This document shows, piece after piece, positions 13,054 through 25,258 of a stretch of DNA of 64,000 nucleotides. Numbering within the stretch: position 1 is the stretch's first letter; every line of letters begins with the position of its first letter. The stretch comes from Mucidula mucida (lineage: Eukaryota; Basidiomycota; Agaricomycetes; Agaricales; Physalacriaceae). Below the pieces are notes generated by a model that was not told the DNA's origin, did no database searches, and was given only the letters and a program-made list of their open reading frames with translations. The stretch is from contig JADNYV010000006.1 of the NCBI GenBank assembly GCA_015501055.1, forward strand, positions 558,001-622,000, given 5' to 3'. A program made the translations under genes and the position numbers.

Positions 13054-13460
13054 TCAATATCGTCCTCTGCCACCTCCACCTCGTCTCTGGCCTGACCAGC
13101 GATCGTCGTTCGATCCTCCTCTGGAGCCGTTCCAGGAATCATACCCGCCACCTCGTCCCCCACCGCCCTCATACCCTCTTCCACCGCCGCCCTCGTATCC
13201 GCCACGCCCTTCACCGCCAGCGTCATAGTCTCCCCGTCCCCGACCTCCAGAATCATACCCTCGTCCGGCTCCACCATTGTCATAACGTCCACCGCCGCCA
13301 CCGCCGCCGCCACGCATACTGCGCCCAAATTCATCCGCGTCCTCGTACGAATTGTCTTGCGATCGAGGCGGAGGTATGGACGGTGGAGGTGGAGCACTCC
13401 CGCCTCCCAATCCAGGTATGAAATCGTCATTCCCACCGCCTTCAAACTCCCGTGCACCAC
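13054..13460 (-). repeat. GGN-triplet low-complexity tract coding for a Gly/Arg-rich tail
   Basis: Dense CCG/CCA/CCT-type triplets on the plus strand, read as glycine codons on the minus strand. They form the C-terminal tail of PFS2, with runs of up to eight glycines and interspersed RGG/GRG and YD(S/A/N)GG units. Such tracts expand and contract by slippage. The long plus-strand frames over this tract are shadows. Confidence 0.85.
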
Positions 13461-15219
13461 TATATGCACCACTGTTCCCATTTTGAGACGGCGGCTGAAA
13501 AGTATCCACAGGCTTGTTGCTCATAGCTCCCCACCAGTCACCGTTACCCTGCCCCTGCACGTCGCCACCGCCGCCACCACCATAACTAAAACCTGGCACC
13601 ATCGCCTCATCATCGTCATCCTGACCACTCATGTCGATAATCTCTGGAGGCTTTTCTCCGCCTCCCGAGAATACAGAAGTAGCATCTCCTGGCCGCTCGC
13701 GTGACCAAAATCGCGTCGTATGATCGTTGGAGGCTGTGACAAGAAGATGTCCCAGAGGATGGAAAGCCATTGACCAGACATTAGAATCATGCGCTTGTGA
13801 AAGAGTTGCCCGTGGTGCGATGACAGGCTGGCTAAGAGAGACGTCTTCTGAATCCAAGTCCCAATGAAGGACAGCACCTTCTGACCCGCCAGATACGAGA
13901 ATGGGATGTACAGGATGCCAGGCCACAGCTGTACATGCGATGAGAGAAGTCCAGTGAAGACATGTAGAAAGCTTACAGCAGACTTCTTTCTTGTGCCCCT
14001 TGAGGATGCGGTACTCTTTCATGGCTCGGATGTCAAATACGCGTACTGTCTGATCTCGGGATGCGCTTGCAATCAAGTTGCCATTCGGGGACCAAGTGAG
14101 AGCCTGTATCGTGTTTTTATGTGTGTGCAAAGTTGTTAGTGCCGAGCCAGTCCGTGGATCCCAGAACTTGATTTGGTTGTCTTTACTACCGGACGCGAGC
14201 AGACCTTTGGTAGGATGCCATTCGACACATTTCACATCCCAGCCATGTCCTAGAAGGGAGATTAATATAGGCTAGAACGATCACTACTAATACATACCAG
14301 TTAAAACACTTTCCACTCGACTGTCCTGGAACGACCATATGCGCACACTCGAGTCATCACTAGCTGTGGCGAAACGGCGGTCATCTGGGCTAAAGCTTAT
14401 GCCCCGAATAGCCTCGCGGGACGTTGATCCCTGCCAGGCAGTTAAGTTGTTCATGTTAGGTTCAAAGTACTTGATGACGCCGCTCTTGTCCGCGGATACC
14501 AGATACGCGCCTGAGTGTGTAAAGGTGAGGGTGCAGATGGGGCTGTCGTGGGCTTGCAGGATGGTTTCAAAATTGAACGTCAGACCGTTCCATAAAGTGA
14601 ATTCGCCGCTCGTAGAGCCGGTGAGGATACGTCGTCCTTCGGGAGTCCACTGACAGTCTAGTGTGGGTGCTTATAAGATGCATAAAAACGAAGAACACGA
14701 ACCGTCACAACGTTAACGGGACAACGGATTTTATTCGTTGATGTATGGACAAATTTTGTACACAATGAAGTAGATGCATTATCAGGGTATGCTTTGGGTG
14801 GTAAGAGCTAGCGTGAATAGTCAGCTGTGTACTGAAAACGTATAGGGAGCCCACGTTTATTATCTGAGGCGGACATGGTCGTAGATAGGGAATATAGGAT
14901 CCACTTGGGCGCGTCGTTCGGAGCTATTTGTCTGTTATTATTCGCGCCACAATCGAAATAGTCATTGACCGACCATTGACCAGCGTCCGATACCACCAAA
15001 GTAGTCTACAGTCTTGCGTGGCCGCGCCTTCTTTATCATCTTTCCGTCCAGCATTTGCCGGCTATTGGCGAGCTCTTGTTCTTGAACTTTGGTGTCATCG
15101 ACTGGTGGTGGTTGGGGAGGTAAAAGGTATTTTGAAGGCTTCCATTCTGGAACCGGTCCGGGTGATGTCGAAGACAAATACTTTGTGGGAAGGAGGACTG
15201 GCAGAGTAGCTGCTGCCAT
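13054..15219 (-). CDS. PFS2: polyadenylation factor subunit 2 (PFS2/WDR33 family)
   Basis: WD40 subunit of the cleavage and polyadenylation factor that helps recognise the poly(A) signal and cut pre-mRNA in the nucleus. The N-terminal exon ([12 protein letters not shown]) contains the family signature [10 protein letters not shown]. Following exons read [18 protein letters not shown], then WD units including [86 protein letters not shown] and [13 protein letters not shown]. After the propeller an acidic linker leads to a long Gly/Arg-rich tail of GGGG and RGG-type repeats ending GGGGRGRY at 13054. An upstream in-frame ATG at 15264 is also possible. The gene starts only about 110 bp from LYS2. 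Confidence 0.93.
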
Positions 15220-15328
15220 GACCGTTGGAAATAAAGAGCTCACTGTGCTGACATAACCTGACATCGGAATGCCGGACCGGTACTTTAGAATTTCGAGTCA
15301 AGCAGATTTTGTTTTCTGTTCCCCCACG
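15220..15328. promoter_or_regulatory. compact bidirectional promoter PFS2/LYS2
   Basis: Only 109 bp separate the start codons of PFS2 (15219, minus) and LYS2 (15329, plus), or fewer if PFS2 starts at 15264. Both 5' leaders and core promoters must fit here or overlap the coding parts. A short T-rich run (TTTTGTTTTCTG) precedes the LYS2 ATG. Confidence 0.6.
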
Positions 15329-18300
15329 ATGGCTGAAACGATGGACACCCGTCTGGAACGCGTACTGTCGAGGCTCCAAAGCCTTCCATCGATGACACTG
15401 CCCACCGACTATCCCCGCCCATCTGGATCCCACAAGCTCGTCGAAGTCGCCCATCTCGCACAACTTTCCGACAATGCTTCATTGGCCTTGATGAAACTTG
15501 CTCTCTACAATGAAAACGAAGACATTGATGAGGATGACGAGAGCAACAGTATGCAACGACCCTCAGCTTTCCACCTACTTTTGGCCGCCTTTACCGTATT
15601 GTTGCACAGATACACCGGGGAGACAGATATTGTGGTGGGGTCTTCGTCGGCACAAGCCCGTGATCCCCTGGTCCTCAGACTGTCAGTGGATCCATCCGAT
15701 CCGTTCTGGGGCATTGTTCGTCGCGTCCAACAGGTCGAACAAGAGGCAGAGGCTGACGCTGTGCCCTTTGAAGCCATCACCAATGCCTTGTACAAGGGAA
15801 AAGACGCGACGATGGAAGGTCCCATATTCCGCGTCCGTTTCTTCGATGAGACCGATGCACCTCAAGAAAACTTCATCCGATCGACGAGCTTGACTTCAGA
15901 CCTGACCGTGTTTGTCACACGTACACCTGCTTCGTCTCGCGCATCTATCGCGCCGCGTATATCTTTGCGCGTACTCTACAACTCACTGTTCTTCACTCAT
16001 ACCCGAATAACGACCATGATCGACCAGTTGACCGTTCTTCTCAAAAAGGTTGCTTCCAATCCTGTCGCGATGGCTGGCACGATACCCCTCCTGACGCCCT
16101 CACAACTACAACGCTTACCGATTCCTACCGCTGACCTTAACTGGTGCGATTGGAAAGGCGCGATCACTGATGTTTTCTCGCGCAATGCACGTGAATGGCC
16201 CGACAGGCCCTGTGTCGTTCAGACGCTTCCTGCTCCATCACCCTCACATGTCCAAGGAAAGGATGTTTACTCTTATGGCGCTATTCGACGTGCCGCGAAC
16301 GTTCTTGCTCATCATCTCATCAAGAGTGGCGTACAACGCGAGGAAGTCGTCATGGTTTATGCCCACCGAAGCGTTGATCTGGTAGTAGCTGTCATGGCAG
16401 TCCTGAAGGCTGGTGCAACCTTCTCGGTTATAGGTTAGTGAGACAAATTCGTACAGTTCACGTTCCTCAATGTCTCCATTCAGATCCAGCATATCCAGCC
16501 TCACGACAAATCATCTATCTCCGCGTAGCTCAGCCTCGCGGGCTAGTCGTCCTCAAAGGAGCCGGCATCATTAATCCATCCGTACGCGAATTTTTGTCGA
16601 CAGAGCTTAAGATTCGCGTTGAAGTTCCTGGGTTGGAAGTCATGACTGACGGACAAATAATGGGAGGACTAGGTACTGACGGCGTTGACGTTCTCCATTC
16701 AATTGCGAATTTGGGAGATACAGACCCGAATGTCATTCTGGGACCTGACAGTGTTGGAACGCTTTCGTTCACTAGTGGAAGTACCGGTATTCCTAAAGGT
16801 GTGAGGGGAAGACATTACAGTCTAACTCATTTCTTCCCCTGGATGGGCGAGCGGTTCGGTCTGAATGAAACTTCCAAGTTCACCATGCTCAGTGGCATTG
16901 CTCACGATCCTATACAACGTGACAGTCAGTATTCAATCTTCAGGTCATGTCAGAAGTTCTGACGCTTTTCCCAGTGTTCACACCACTTTTCTTCGGTGCT
17001 CAACTCCATGTTCCTACCTCAGATGATATTGGTACTCCCGGGCGATTGGCTGAGTGGATGGCTGAGAGTGAAGTCACTATCACCCACTTGACCCCAGCCA
17101 TGGGGCAACTTCTCTCAGCCCAAGCAACTCGCCAAATTCCATCTCTCCTGAACGCGTTCTTTGTCGGAGACGTGCTCACCAAACGCGACTGCCTCCGTTT
17201 GCAGTCCCTTGCTGCTAATGTTCGCATAATCAACATGTATGGTACCACCGAGACACAACGTGCTGTTTCCTACTTCGCGATTCCACCTGTCTCTGTCGAC
17301 CCGACATTCCTGGCGACTCAGAAGGACATCATGCCTGCCGGAGAGGGCATGGTTGATGTCCAGCTCCTCGTTGTGAACCGAAATGACAAGAATATCCCTT
17401 GCGCAGTCGGAGAAGTCGGCGAGATATATGTGCGCTCCGGTGGTCTGGCGGAAGGTTATCTTGATGCTGAGGCCTCGAAAGAGAAGTTTGTGAACAACTG
17501 GTTCTCTGCCTCTAGTGCCCCGGTCAAGGACACCATTGCACACCCTCCAAACGGCGTCTTTCCCGGGCCAGAGGCGCGTTATTGGAAAGGCGTTCGGGAC
17601 AGAATGTACCGATCTGGTGATCTCGGTCGGTACCTTCCTGACGGAATCGTAGAGTGTACCGGGCGTGCTGATGATCAGGTCAAAATTCGTGGCTTCAGGA
17701 TTGAGCTTGGGGAGATCGATACCCATCTCAGCCAGCACCCCCTCGTTCGGGAAAATGTGACTTTGGTTCGACGTGACAAGGACGAGGAGAAGATTCTCGT
17801 CAGCTACTTTGTGCCCCTAGATGGCGACAAACTCAACGAGTACGCAAGTGATATCACCGATACCGAGGACAACAAGGGGCTGGTGCAGGGGATCAAGAAG
17901 TACCGTCGTCTCATCAAGGATATCCGCGAGTACTTGAAGAAAAAGCTACCGAGTTATAGCGTACCTACTCGTGAGTTCATTGACTTATTGATTGCCCTTG
18001 AATTTAAAGTGCCTTTGCGATAGTCTTCGTCCCCCTCAAACGCATGCCTTTGAACCCGAACGGCAAGATCGATAAACCTGTATTACCTTTCCCCGATACC
18101 GCGCAAGCTGCAGCCGTTGTACCCTCTACTTCAAGCAAGGCCAATTCCATAGAAGAGAAGATGCGCGCGCTCTGGTTTGGTGTTCTTCCCAACGCACCCC
18201 AACCGATCCCTCTCGATGAAAGCTTCTTCGACCTTGGGGGCCACTCTATCCTTGCGACTCGCCTCATTTTCGAAATCCGCAAGACCTTCGTGGTCGATGC

Positions 18301-19872
18301 GCCGCTAGGCCTGATCTTTGACGAACCTACAATCTCGGGTCTCGTCAAAGCTGTCGAAGCTCTGCGCAACGCAGATCTGGGTTTAACGTACAAGGAAAGC
18401 GCTCCTCCTTCGGACAAAAATCTTCTCTCTGTTCCAAGTCCTTCCAAGAAGCCTGCCAATGCGCCCGTAGAATATGGGCAGGACTACGTTGATCTCCTTC
18501 CCAAGCTCCAGGAATCGTACGCCGCTCTGGGTCCCGATTTTTCGCAGCCATTGACAGTGTTCCTAACGGGCGCCACTGGGTTCCTCGGGGCGTTTGTGTT
18601 ACGTGACCTCCTTTCCCGTTCTCAAGTAAAGAAGGTTATATGTCTAGTTCGTGCGTCCGATCAACAGAAGGGTCTTGCGCGATTGAAGGAAGGCTCGACG
18701 GACCGCGGTGTATGGGACGATGCATGGGTGCAAAACGGGCGTTTGGAAGTGCTTGTGGGTGATCTCAGTCTAGACCGATTTGGTTTAGATGAAAACTGGG
18801 CGAGAGTGGCGGAGGAAGCTGACGTCGTGTTGCACAACGGTGCTCTGGTGGGCGTTCTACCTTTCATCCACTCCATATACTTACTCATCATTTTACAGGT
18901 TCACTGGGTGTATCCATACGAGAAGCTCCGATCGGCTAATGTCATTGCGACGCTGACCGCCATCGAACTCGCCTCTACGACTAAGCAAAAGTCTCTAGTC
19001 TTCGTCTCATCCACGTCTGCAATTGACACGGAGCATTATGTGCGATTAGCAGAGACCCTGGCGTTAGGCAACTCCAATTACAACGGAGTACCAGAAAGTG
19101 ATGATCTGGAAGGTGCCAAAGCCTCGCTGAAGACTGGTTATGGTCAAACGAAGTGGGTGTCCGAAAAGCTTCTGTTTGAAGCAGGCCGACGTGGGCTGAG
19201 GGGGCATATCGTACGTCCGGGATACGTCGTCGGCGATTCCTCTTCGGCTGGCAAGTTCCTTTTAATTCCATCTGACTGCCTGCTCATTCATGTTCAACAG
19301 TTACTAACACTGACGACTTCATATGGCGTATGGTGAAGGGCTGCATTCAGCTCGGATTGGTCCCCGACATCAACAACACCGTGAACATGGTTCCAGTCGA
19401 TCATGTAGCGCTTTGCACCTCGCTGGCAGCTGTTTCCCCTCTTCCGGACGCGCCGATGTCAGTCATGCACATCACTGCTCAGCCACTTCCGACGTTTAAT
19501 GGGATGCTGTCGTCTCTTGTCCAATATGGCTTCGCCACGGAGACATGCGAATATCTTGTGTGGCGGCGCAAGCTCGAACAACATGTTATCGAAGTACAGG
19601 ATAACGCGCTTTATCCGCTACTCCACTTTGTGTTAGACGACCTGCCCACAAGCACGAAAGCACCGGACTTGGATGACACCAATACGAGGAAGGTTCTGGC
19701 AGCGCACATCGGGCAATTGAACATGACAGTGGATGACCAGCTAATGGGAAAATATTTGGCATGGCTAATCAGAGCCGGATTCCTGCCATCGCCTACGATA
19801 GAAAACCCAGCACTAGCGTTACCTACTCTTGCTGCTGGGGTTGTAAAAGCTGCTGGTCGTAGTGGCGTTTAA
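15329..19872 (+). CDS. LYS2: L-2-aminoadipate reductase (alpha-aminoadipate reductase)
   Basis: Reduces alpha-aminoadipate to the semialdehyde with ATP and NADPH, a key cytosolic step of fungal lysine synthesis; it needs a phosphopantetheine arm added by Lys5. Order of domains: an N-terminal condensation-like region with [20 protein letters not shown]; an adenylation domain with [20 protein letters not shown] and YRSGDLGRY; a carrier domain with the attachment serine in [12 protein letters not shown] (about 18240); and a terminal reductase domain with [15 protein letters not shown], then [13 protein letters not shown] and [15 protein letters not shown]. Five introns are visible, e.g. 16434-16483, plus a GC-AG intron at 19251-19300. 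The length of roughly 1400 residues matches the family. It is head-to-head with PFS2. Confidence 0.96.
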
Positions 19873-19928
19873 ATTTAGTAGTAATATTAAGTGAAATACA
19901 ATAATTTTGGTTACGATATCGGCGGATG

Positions 19929-20548
19929 TCAAGAGGCTTGCTTGTCTCCTCCAATGGTCATACTCGCCAGTCCGCCGTTGGCATCCTCGATTGTGACTTC
20001 TATAGGACCTTCCACCTTTTCGTCTGTCTCTTCGCTCTGACCCTCTTCGGCTCCGAATTCCATGACGCTCACAAAAAATCTCGCGCCGTCTTCCCATCCC
20101 GCATTTTCTGCTTCACCCAGCGGACTTCGGCCCGCTTTGTTTTTCACGTCTATTAACTGTGCGCCGCCTGCCTCGATCAGAGCTTTCGCGATTTCCAGCT
20201 GAGAATTCAAAGCGGCCCAGTGTAAAGGAGTGGACCCAGAGGAATTGGATGATTTCAAGAGGGATGTAGGGGGAGGAGAGAGGGAGAGAATGTAAGATAG
20301 CACATCTGTTTACATCGATCGGTGAATATATGATTACGAGTGTCGTAGCCCTGCGAACCTTGGTGGCCATTGGCAGATATCATATGCAAGATTGAATTCC
20401 CATTCTGGTCTATGACATCCTCGAGAGAGGAAGGAGAGTATTTGTCGACAAATGTTTGGACATCTTCAAGATCGCCGTATCTGCAGGCCAGGAGAAGATC
20501 TTCTTTTTCCTCTTTGGAGGGTAATGATTTCGTCGATTCCTCTGCCAT
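19929..20548 (-). CDS. small ankyrin-repeat protein, Yar1-like
   Basis: Protein of about 190 residues starting MAEESTKSLPSKEEKEDLL at 20548. After the first repeat (ACRYGDLEDVQTFVDKYSPS, then NGNSILHMISANGH) an intron follows. The second exon has the repeat SGSTPLHWAALNSQLEIAK and KAGRSPLGEAENAG. The C-terminus is acidic (EEGQSEETDEKVEGP) and ends DKQAS. Size, two to three repeats and an acidic tail resemble yeast Yar1, the chaperone of ribosomal protein Rps3. That link is inference from architecture only. The stop lies 57 bp from the stop of LYS2, so the two genes converge. Confidence 0.75.
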
Positions 20549-20686
20549 GAAGTACCCTGGATGTGTTATGCACTGACAGTGATGGATGAGATTGAATAAG
20601 TCTGACGCGAATGGCAAAAATTTGATCGAGGCGAATGTGGCCGAAAGAGGAAGGGCCTTCTCCTAACTCGTGTCGTCTGCTCTGTC

Positions 20687-22032
20687 ATGTCTTCGCGCGC
20701 TTGGTTGCAAGGCAAGACCGTGCGGAAAGGGGGTGTCAATGGTTCGTCAGCTGGGACGCGCTCCGGGACGCCTCAAGTGCAAAGCACGTCGTCCACGATA
20801 TTCGGCGGTGGTGTCAAGGATGCTTCAGGCAGAACGACAGAATTCTTTGTGAGTAGCGTTTACAGTAAGATATCCTAACTAATGTTATACAGTCAATGGA
20901 CGATCAATGTCCTGTATGCAAAAGTGACCGATATCTCAATCCGAAATTACGATTGCTGGTCAGCTCATGTTATCACAAAATGTCCGCACTGTTCTTGCTT
21001 CTGTATCACCATCTTTTGACAGCTTTTCGCAGGTGCGAATCATGTATTGACCGCCTGTTCACTCTCGGACCTGCACCTTGTCCAATATGCAACACTGTCC
21101 TCAGGAAGCTCGCGTTCACTCCTCAAACATTTGAAGACTTGGGTGTGGAGAAAGAGGTTGCTGTCAGGCGCCGACTCGCGAAGGAGTACGTCTAATTTGA
21201 TCCCCCGTGAAGATTTCGACTCGAGCATTTCCTAGTTTCAATAAGCGGCGAGAAGATTTTGATGATCTCAAAACGTATAACGATTACTTGGAGGAAGTGG
21301 AAGACATAGGTGAGTCAATATCACGTACAGCCAACAGTATCTGTAAGCATCTCATTAGCCTTCAATTTCATCCACAACATCAATGTTCCAGAAACGGAGA
21401 AGCGAGTCGCTGCCTATAAAGCGGCGAATGCTGCGCTCATAACTCTAAATACCCAAAGGGAGGAGCAGTATGCGCTCGCTTTGAAAGAGCAGGAAGAATT
21501 TGAGCGACAGGAGCGCGAAGCTCGCGCCGCCGAGGCCGCTAGACTAGAGGTAGAAGAGCGGGAGGAGAAGGAGAAGGAACGCCGAGAAATCATCGACAAG
21601 CTGGAGACCAGCGAAAAAGACGCCACAAAACTCATCGCAAAATCTCGTGCCAACGCGTTGAAACGCTCCTCTCATCGCCTGTCCTCTATGAACTCGTTCG
21701 GCGGCGGGGATCTGTCTCGGCTGCTCAAGACGCGATCCAAAGCTAACACCGCTATACAGGATGTACCCCACGTGCCATTACAGGATAACTGGGACTGCTA
21801 TGAGAGTCAGATAAGCGTGAGAGTCGATGGTTACGACGACTTTTTCAGTGAAGCGGTTAGAAAAGATAGAGAGGGTATCATGCGTGGTGGAGGGTACCGT
21901 GTTGAGGAGGCGTGGGGGAGGGCTCTACGCTTCGCAGTCGCAGGTTTGGATCTTATGCCAATGACTGGACAGGAACCGATAAACTTGCCTGTGCCTCCGG
22001 GCGGAGATGGAGATATTATCATGGCATCGTAG
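20687..22032 (+). CDS. TFB3: TFIIH subunit TFB3/MAT1 (CDK-activating kinase assembly factor)
   Basis: RING protein that bridges the Cdk7/Kin28 kinase-cyclin module to the TFIIH core, acting in transcription and nucleotide-excision repair. Start at 20687 (MSSRAWLQGK). The C3HC4 RING is split by introns: DQCPVCKSDRYLNP, then VSSCYHKM joined to CESCIDRLFTLG, then APCPICNTVLRKLAF. Next come FNKRREDFDDLKTYNDYLEEV and, after another intron, ETEKRVAAYKAANAALI. A long Glu/Arg coiled coil follows (about 21470-21640), the MAT1 central helix region. The tail contains an Ala/Pro-poor globular segment and ends GDGDIIMAS. Five exons or so; intact by comparison with family layout. Confidence 0.93.
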
Positions 22033-22243
22033 CATTCGTAGACGTGTTTGTATTGTATACTGTATCTTTGTACTTCTGATCTCAGAGGCAATCATCTGTA
22101 GTAGCCACTCTGTTTCAAGACTGCACTGTTTTCAAGGACTCTGAACAACAATTACTTTAGAAATACAAGATGTCACAAACAGATGCTACAAACGGGTACC
22201 TAGGGTATACACTCAAGATTACATGACCTAAGGTTAGGAAGTT

Positions 22244-23716
22244 TCAAGGTCTCGAACTCACGACTACTTTCCTCCTCTGCATTTGCGCCTCGTTGAGAGG
22301 CTCTGTCATTGGAAAATGCAGAACCTGCCACTGTTTCCTGTGAACCAAATAAGTATAGAGACAATAATCAATCGGTCTACAGGACCCACCCAAAGACGTT
22401 GCGATGTATGTGGTATCGAAAGAAATACGCAGCATCGCGAAGCACTTCCTCGCTAATCTCTTCTTGCCGCGAAGGGTCGAAGAGCCCCAAAGCGGCTCTG
22501 CGTACCTTGGAGCGAAGACGACTGTTGAGAGTATAAGTAAGAACAGCCAACCAGCAATGAAAGAACGCACCGAGAAGGATCAAAAACCAAGAGATCGATG
22601 CTGGAGTCTGCAAATTGCTCGAACCCCACAACAGTACGTGAATGGTAGCCATCCTGCAATATGATGGGCATCTTTCTCGTGAGTACCACGTTGTCGACCA
22701 TCAAGGCTTCCGATGGGTTGGATGCATTGGACTGAGCAGAAGGCGACGAGAAATAGTCTTTGATCCAATTCATAAGAGCCTCGTTGCCTGCAACGGTAGA
22801 GTTAGTATGTACGTAGGATCAGTGGTGAGGACTCACCACCAAAAGACTGCAAGTAATTGAAATCGACTAATTCGCACCTAGCATTACCGAATTAAAGAAC
22901 GAGTAAAACATGGCGAATACGGGACTCACGGTATGCCTCGGCACGAGAATGCGACGTACAGATCTGTATCTGAAGCCTCAGCACGCATTTTTTCAACTAG
23001 GAGTTTCACACAAACCAGAAACCCCGATCCATTTACTGGTACCTACCAAGGGTTTCAGCTGGGAAGCACCATGGGCGTCGTATTCTGTCACTTTATGAGA
23101 ACAAGATCAGAAAGTCAAGTATCAACTGACCATCAGCCCATGCAACTTCTAGCCAGAGCTGAAGATGTCGTACGCCTGGAGGTATGGGCGAATCAAGGAG
23201 AGGAAAGTACATGGGTTGGTCTTGCTGTTCTACCAGAGCAGAGCAAATCATCAGGAAGTTTCGATAGCTATGTATAGGTGAGAAGCGACTGATAGGGCTT
23301 CGAATGAACGCACCCGCATCCCCAACCACGATCCCAAGTCTGGCCGGATATGTGAGTTATACCTTCCCAGCATAGATACGCGCGACGTGTTCTGCCGCGG
23401 GATACATAATAGTTTAGTGCTTTCTTGAGTAGAAGCATCATGCCTATATCAATCGTGATCAGATAAGTACTTACGCGCTCCAGTCAATGTGGCGCACCAG
23501 GCGTGTAGTTGTCTGGAAGAGGACTGCTCAAGGAAGGATACCAGAAGATATCCTGCTCAGCCTCTGATTCATCTCTTCGCTTGTGGTGATGTCTGCTCGA
23601 AGATTGCTTTCCATTGGATGACGAGGATGAATGTGTTGGTGCACCAGGCTGTAGCGGCTAGCCACAGGTTCGTTCATGTCATGATACAGGGCATAGAGAG
23701 TTACCTGTAATGCCAT
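22244..23716 (-). CDS. family C78 cysteine peptidase (ZUFSP/Mug105-UFSP type)
   Basis: Papain-like cysteine peptidase acting on ubiquitin or UFM1; fission-yeast Mug105 and human ZUP1 are deubiquitinases. The catalytic Cys motif is assembled across an intron: TWDRGWGCG joined to YRNFLMICSALV. Further exons give YFPLLDSPIPPGVRHLQ, LKPLVGTSKWIG, DLYVAFSCRGIP and ELVDFNYLQSFGG. The catalytic His motif is PIILQDGYHSRTVVGFE, followed by LLVFDPSR. The C-terminus KQWQVLHFPMTEPL...VVVSSRP ends at 22244. Introns at 23444-23497 and 23649-23704 link the core to a Ser/His/Arg-rich N-terminus (PGAPTHSSSSS...DIFWYPSLSSP). No zinc finger is seen. ATG 23716 is the first in-frame start; the same frame upstream encodes a hydrophobic stretch without ATG. 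It is head-to-head with the proteasome gene. Confidence 0.85.
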
Positions 23717-23911
23717 ATAGGTCAACACAAGTGATAGAAAAGCTAGTATAAGGGCAGCAATCTTGAAGACTAGTGGACGTGGAAGGAGAGAGGCGCTTCG
23801 ACTGGGCTTAAAAGGGATGTAGTTGATCGGCTGACTCAGCCAACCGCTTTGGGAACGCGACGCGTGTACGAAGGCTCTGCTCCCTTCATTTGACCATTAC
23901 CTTACTGAACA
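23717..23911. promoter_or_regulatory. short divergent region between C78 peptidase and proteasome alpha-4
   Basis: At most 195 bp lie between the two start codons. In the minus direction the peptidase frame stays open and encodes a hydrophobic stretch (LVFKIAALILAFLSLVLTY) just upstream of ATG 23716, so part of this may be coding. No known proteasome control element (such as the yeast PACE) was recognised. Confidence 0.45.
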
Positions 23912-25258
23912 ATGTCCCGGTCGTACGATCGCGGTATGTTGTCCGATGCCTTCCTCGATAATGCCTACTGACGATGACTATCAGCGCTCACCGTCTTCTC
24001 GCCTGATGGGCATTTATTCCAGGTTGGAACAGCGAACCGTGTCGGAGAAGTACATATTGATGACCATCCGGAATTTAGGTAGAATACGCTGCTGAGGCAG
24101 TTAGAAAGGGGACCTGCGCTGTGAGTGCCGTCGACGTCGAATTCAAACTGGCCTTTACTGGTGTTAGGTTGGTGTACGAGGCAAAGACGTCGTCATCTTG
24201 GGAGTCGAGAAGAAGACTGTACTGCAACTACAAGACGCGCGGACAGTGCGCAAGGTGGTCATGCTGGATGACCATGTCTGCTTGGCTTTTGCAGGTGCGT
24301 CCTTGGTGTTCGAGCCTCAACATAAACGTCATCTATTATACAGGTCTTACGGCTGACGGTCGTGTATTGATCGACAAGGCTCGGATAGAATGCCAGAGCC
24401 ATCGTCTAACAGTCGAGGACCCCGTCACGGTCGAATACATCACCAGGCATATTGCTGGTATTCAACAAGTATGTTTACATCTTCCAAATAATCTCAATCT
24501 CTTCATGGTCTTGCAGAGATACACGCAGTCGGGTGGAGTTCGTCCTTTCGGAATAGCAACTCTGATTGTTGGATTCGATCCCCATGATACTCGACCTCGT
24601 CTATACCAGACTGAACCTAGTGGCATCTATAGCGCATGGAAAGTGAGGCTTCGACATTCTTGCCTTTCTGTAGGCTCACAATTCAGGCCAATGCAATCGG
24701 GAGATCATCCAAAACCGTTCGCGAATTCCTGGAAAAAAACCACAAAGACGACATGTCGCGCGAGGAAAGCATCAAGTTGACCGTCAAGAGCTTATTGGAA
24801 GTCGTGCAGACTGGAGCCAAAAACATCGAGATCAGTGTGATGGAAAGCTATGGCAAAGTCACTGTAAGTGCGCAGTATTTCATAAATCGATAGGCCCCTC
24901 GATTCGACTGCTGTCCAAAGCCGTTGCCGGCAAGCACGCGCTCTGGTTATCATGCCGCTTGCACCCCATCCGTGACAGCCATGAGACCATACAATGATCG
25001 AGCGGTCTACCATCCTTCTAGTTTGCTGGAATCTCCGGACCGTTCTGACCATTTTATAGAATTTGAGCTTGGAGGAAATCGAGACAATAGTGACAGATAT
25101 TGAACGGGAGAAAGAAGCAGGTACGAGTAACTGTCAGTCTATGTGGCTTGGCGTTTATGTCCTACTTTCCAGAGGCGGAGCGAAAGCGTTCCAGACTCGC
25201 TGCGACTGCAGCCGGCCAGGCAGCAATGGAAACCCGCGCACAAGAGGGCGCAGCATAA
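23912..25258 (+). CDS. PRE6: 20S proteasome subunit alpha-4
   Basis: Alpha-ring subunit of the 20S proteasome core. The first exon MSRSYDR is joined to [13 protein letters not shown] and [14 protein letters not shown], the proteasome alpha-subunit signature. Later exons read [94 protein letters not shown] and [14 protein letters not shown]. These match the alpha-4 (PSMA7/Pre6) type rather than other alpha subunits. The C-terminus is a charged helix ending QEGAA at 25258. About seven introns. The N-terminal residues that gate the pore (YDR) are present. Confidence 0.96.

Noticed and set aside
13011..13421. Long plus-strand His/Arg- and Pro-rich frames opposite the PFS2 tail
   Set aside because: They are mirror readings of the GGN-triplet tail of PFS2.
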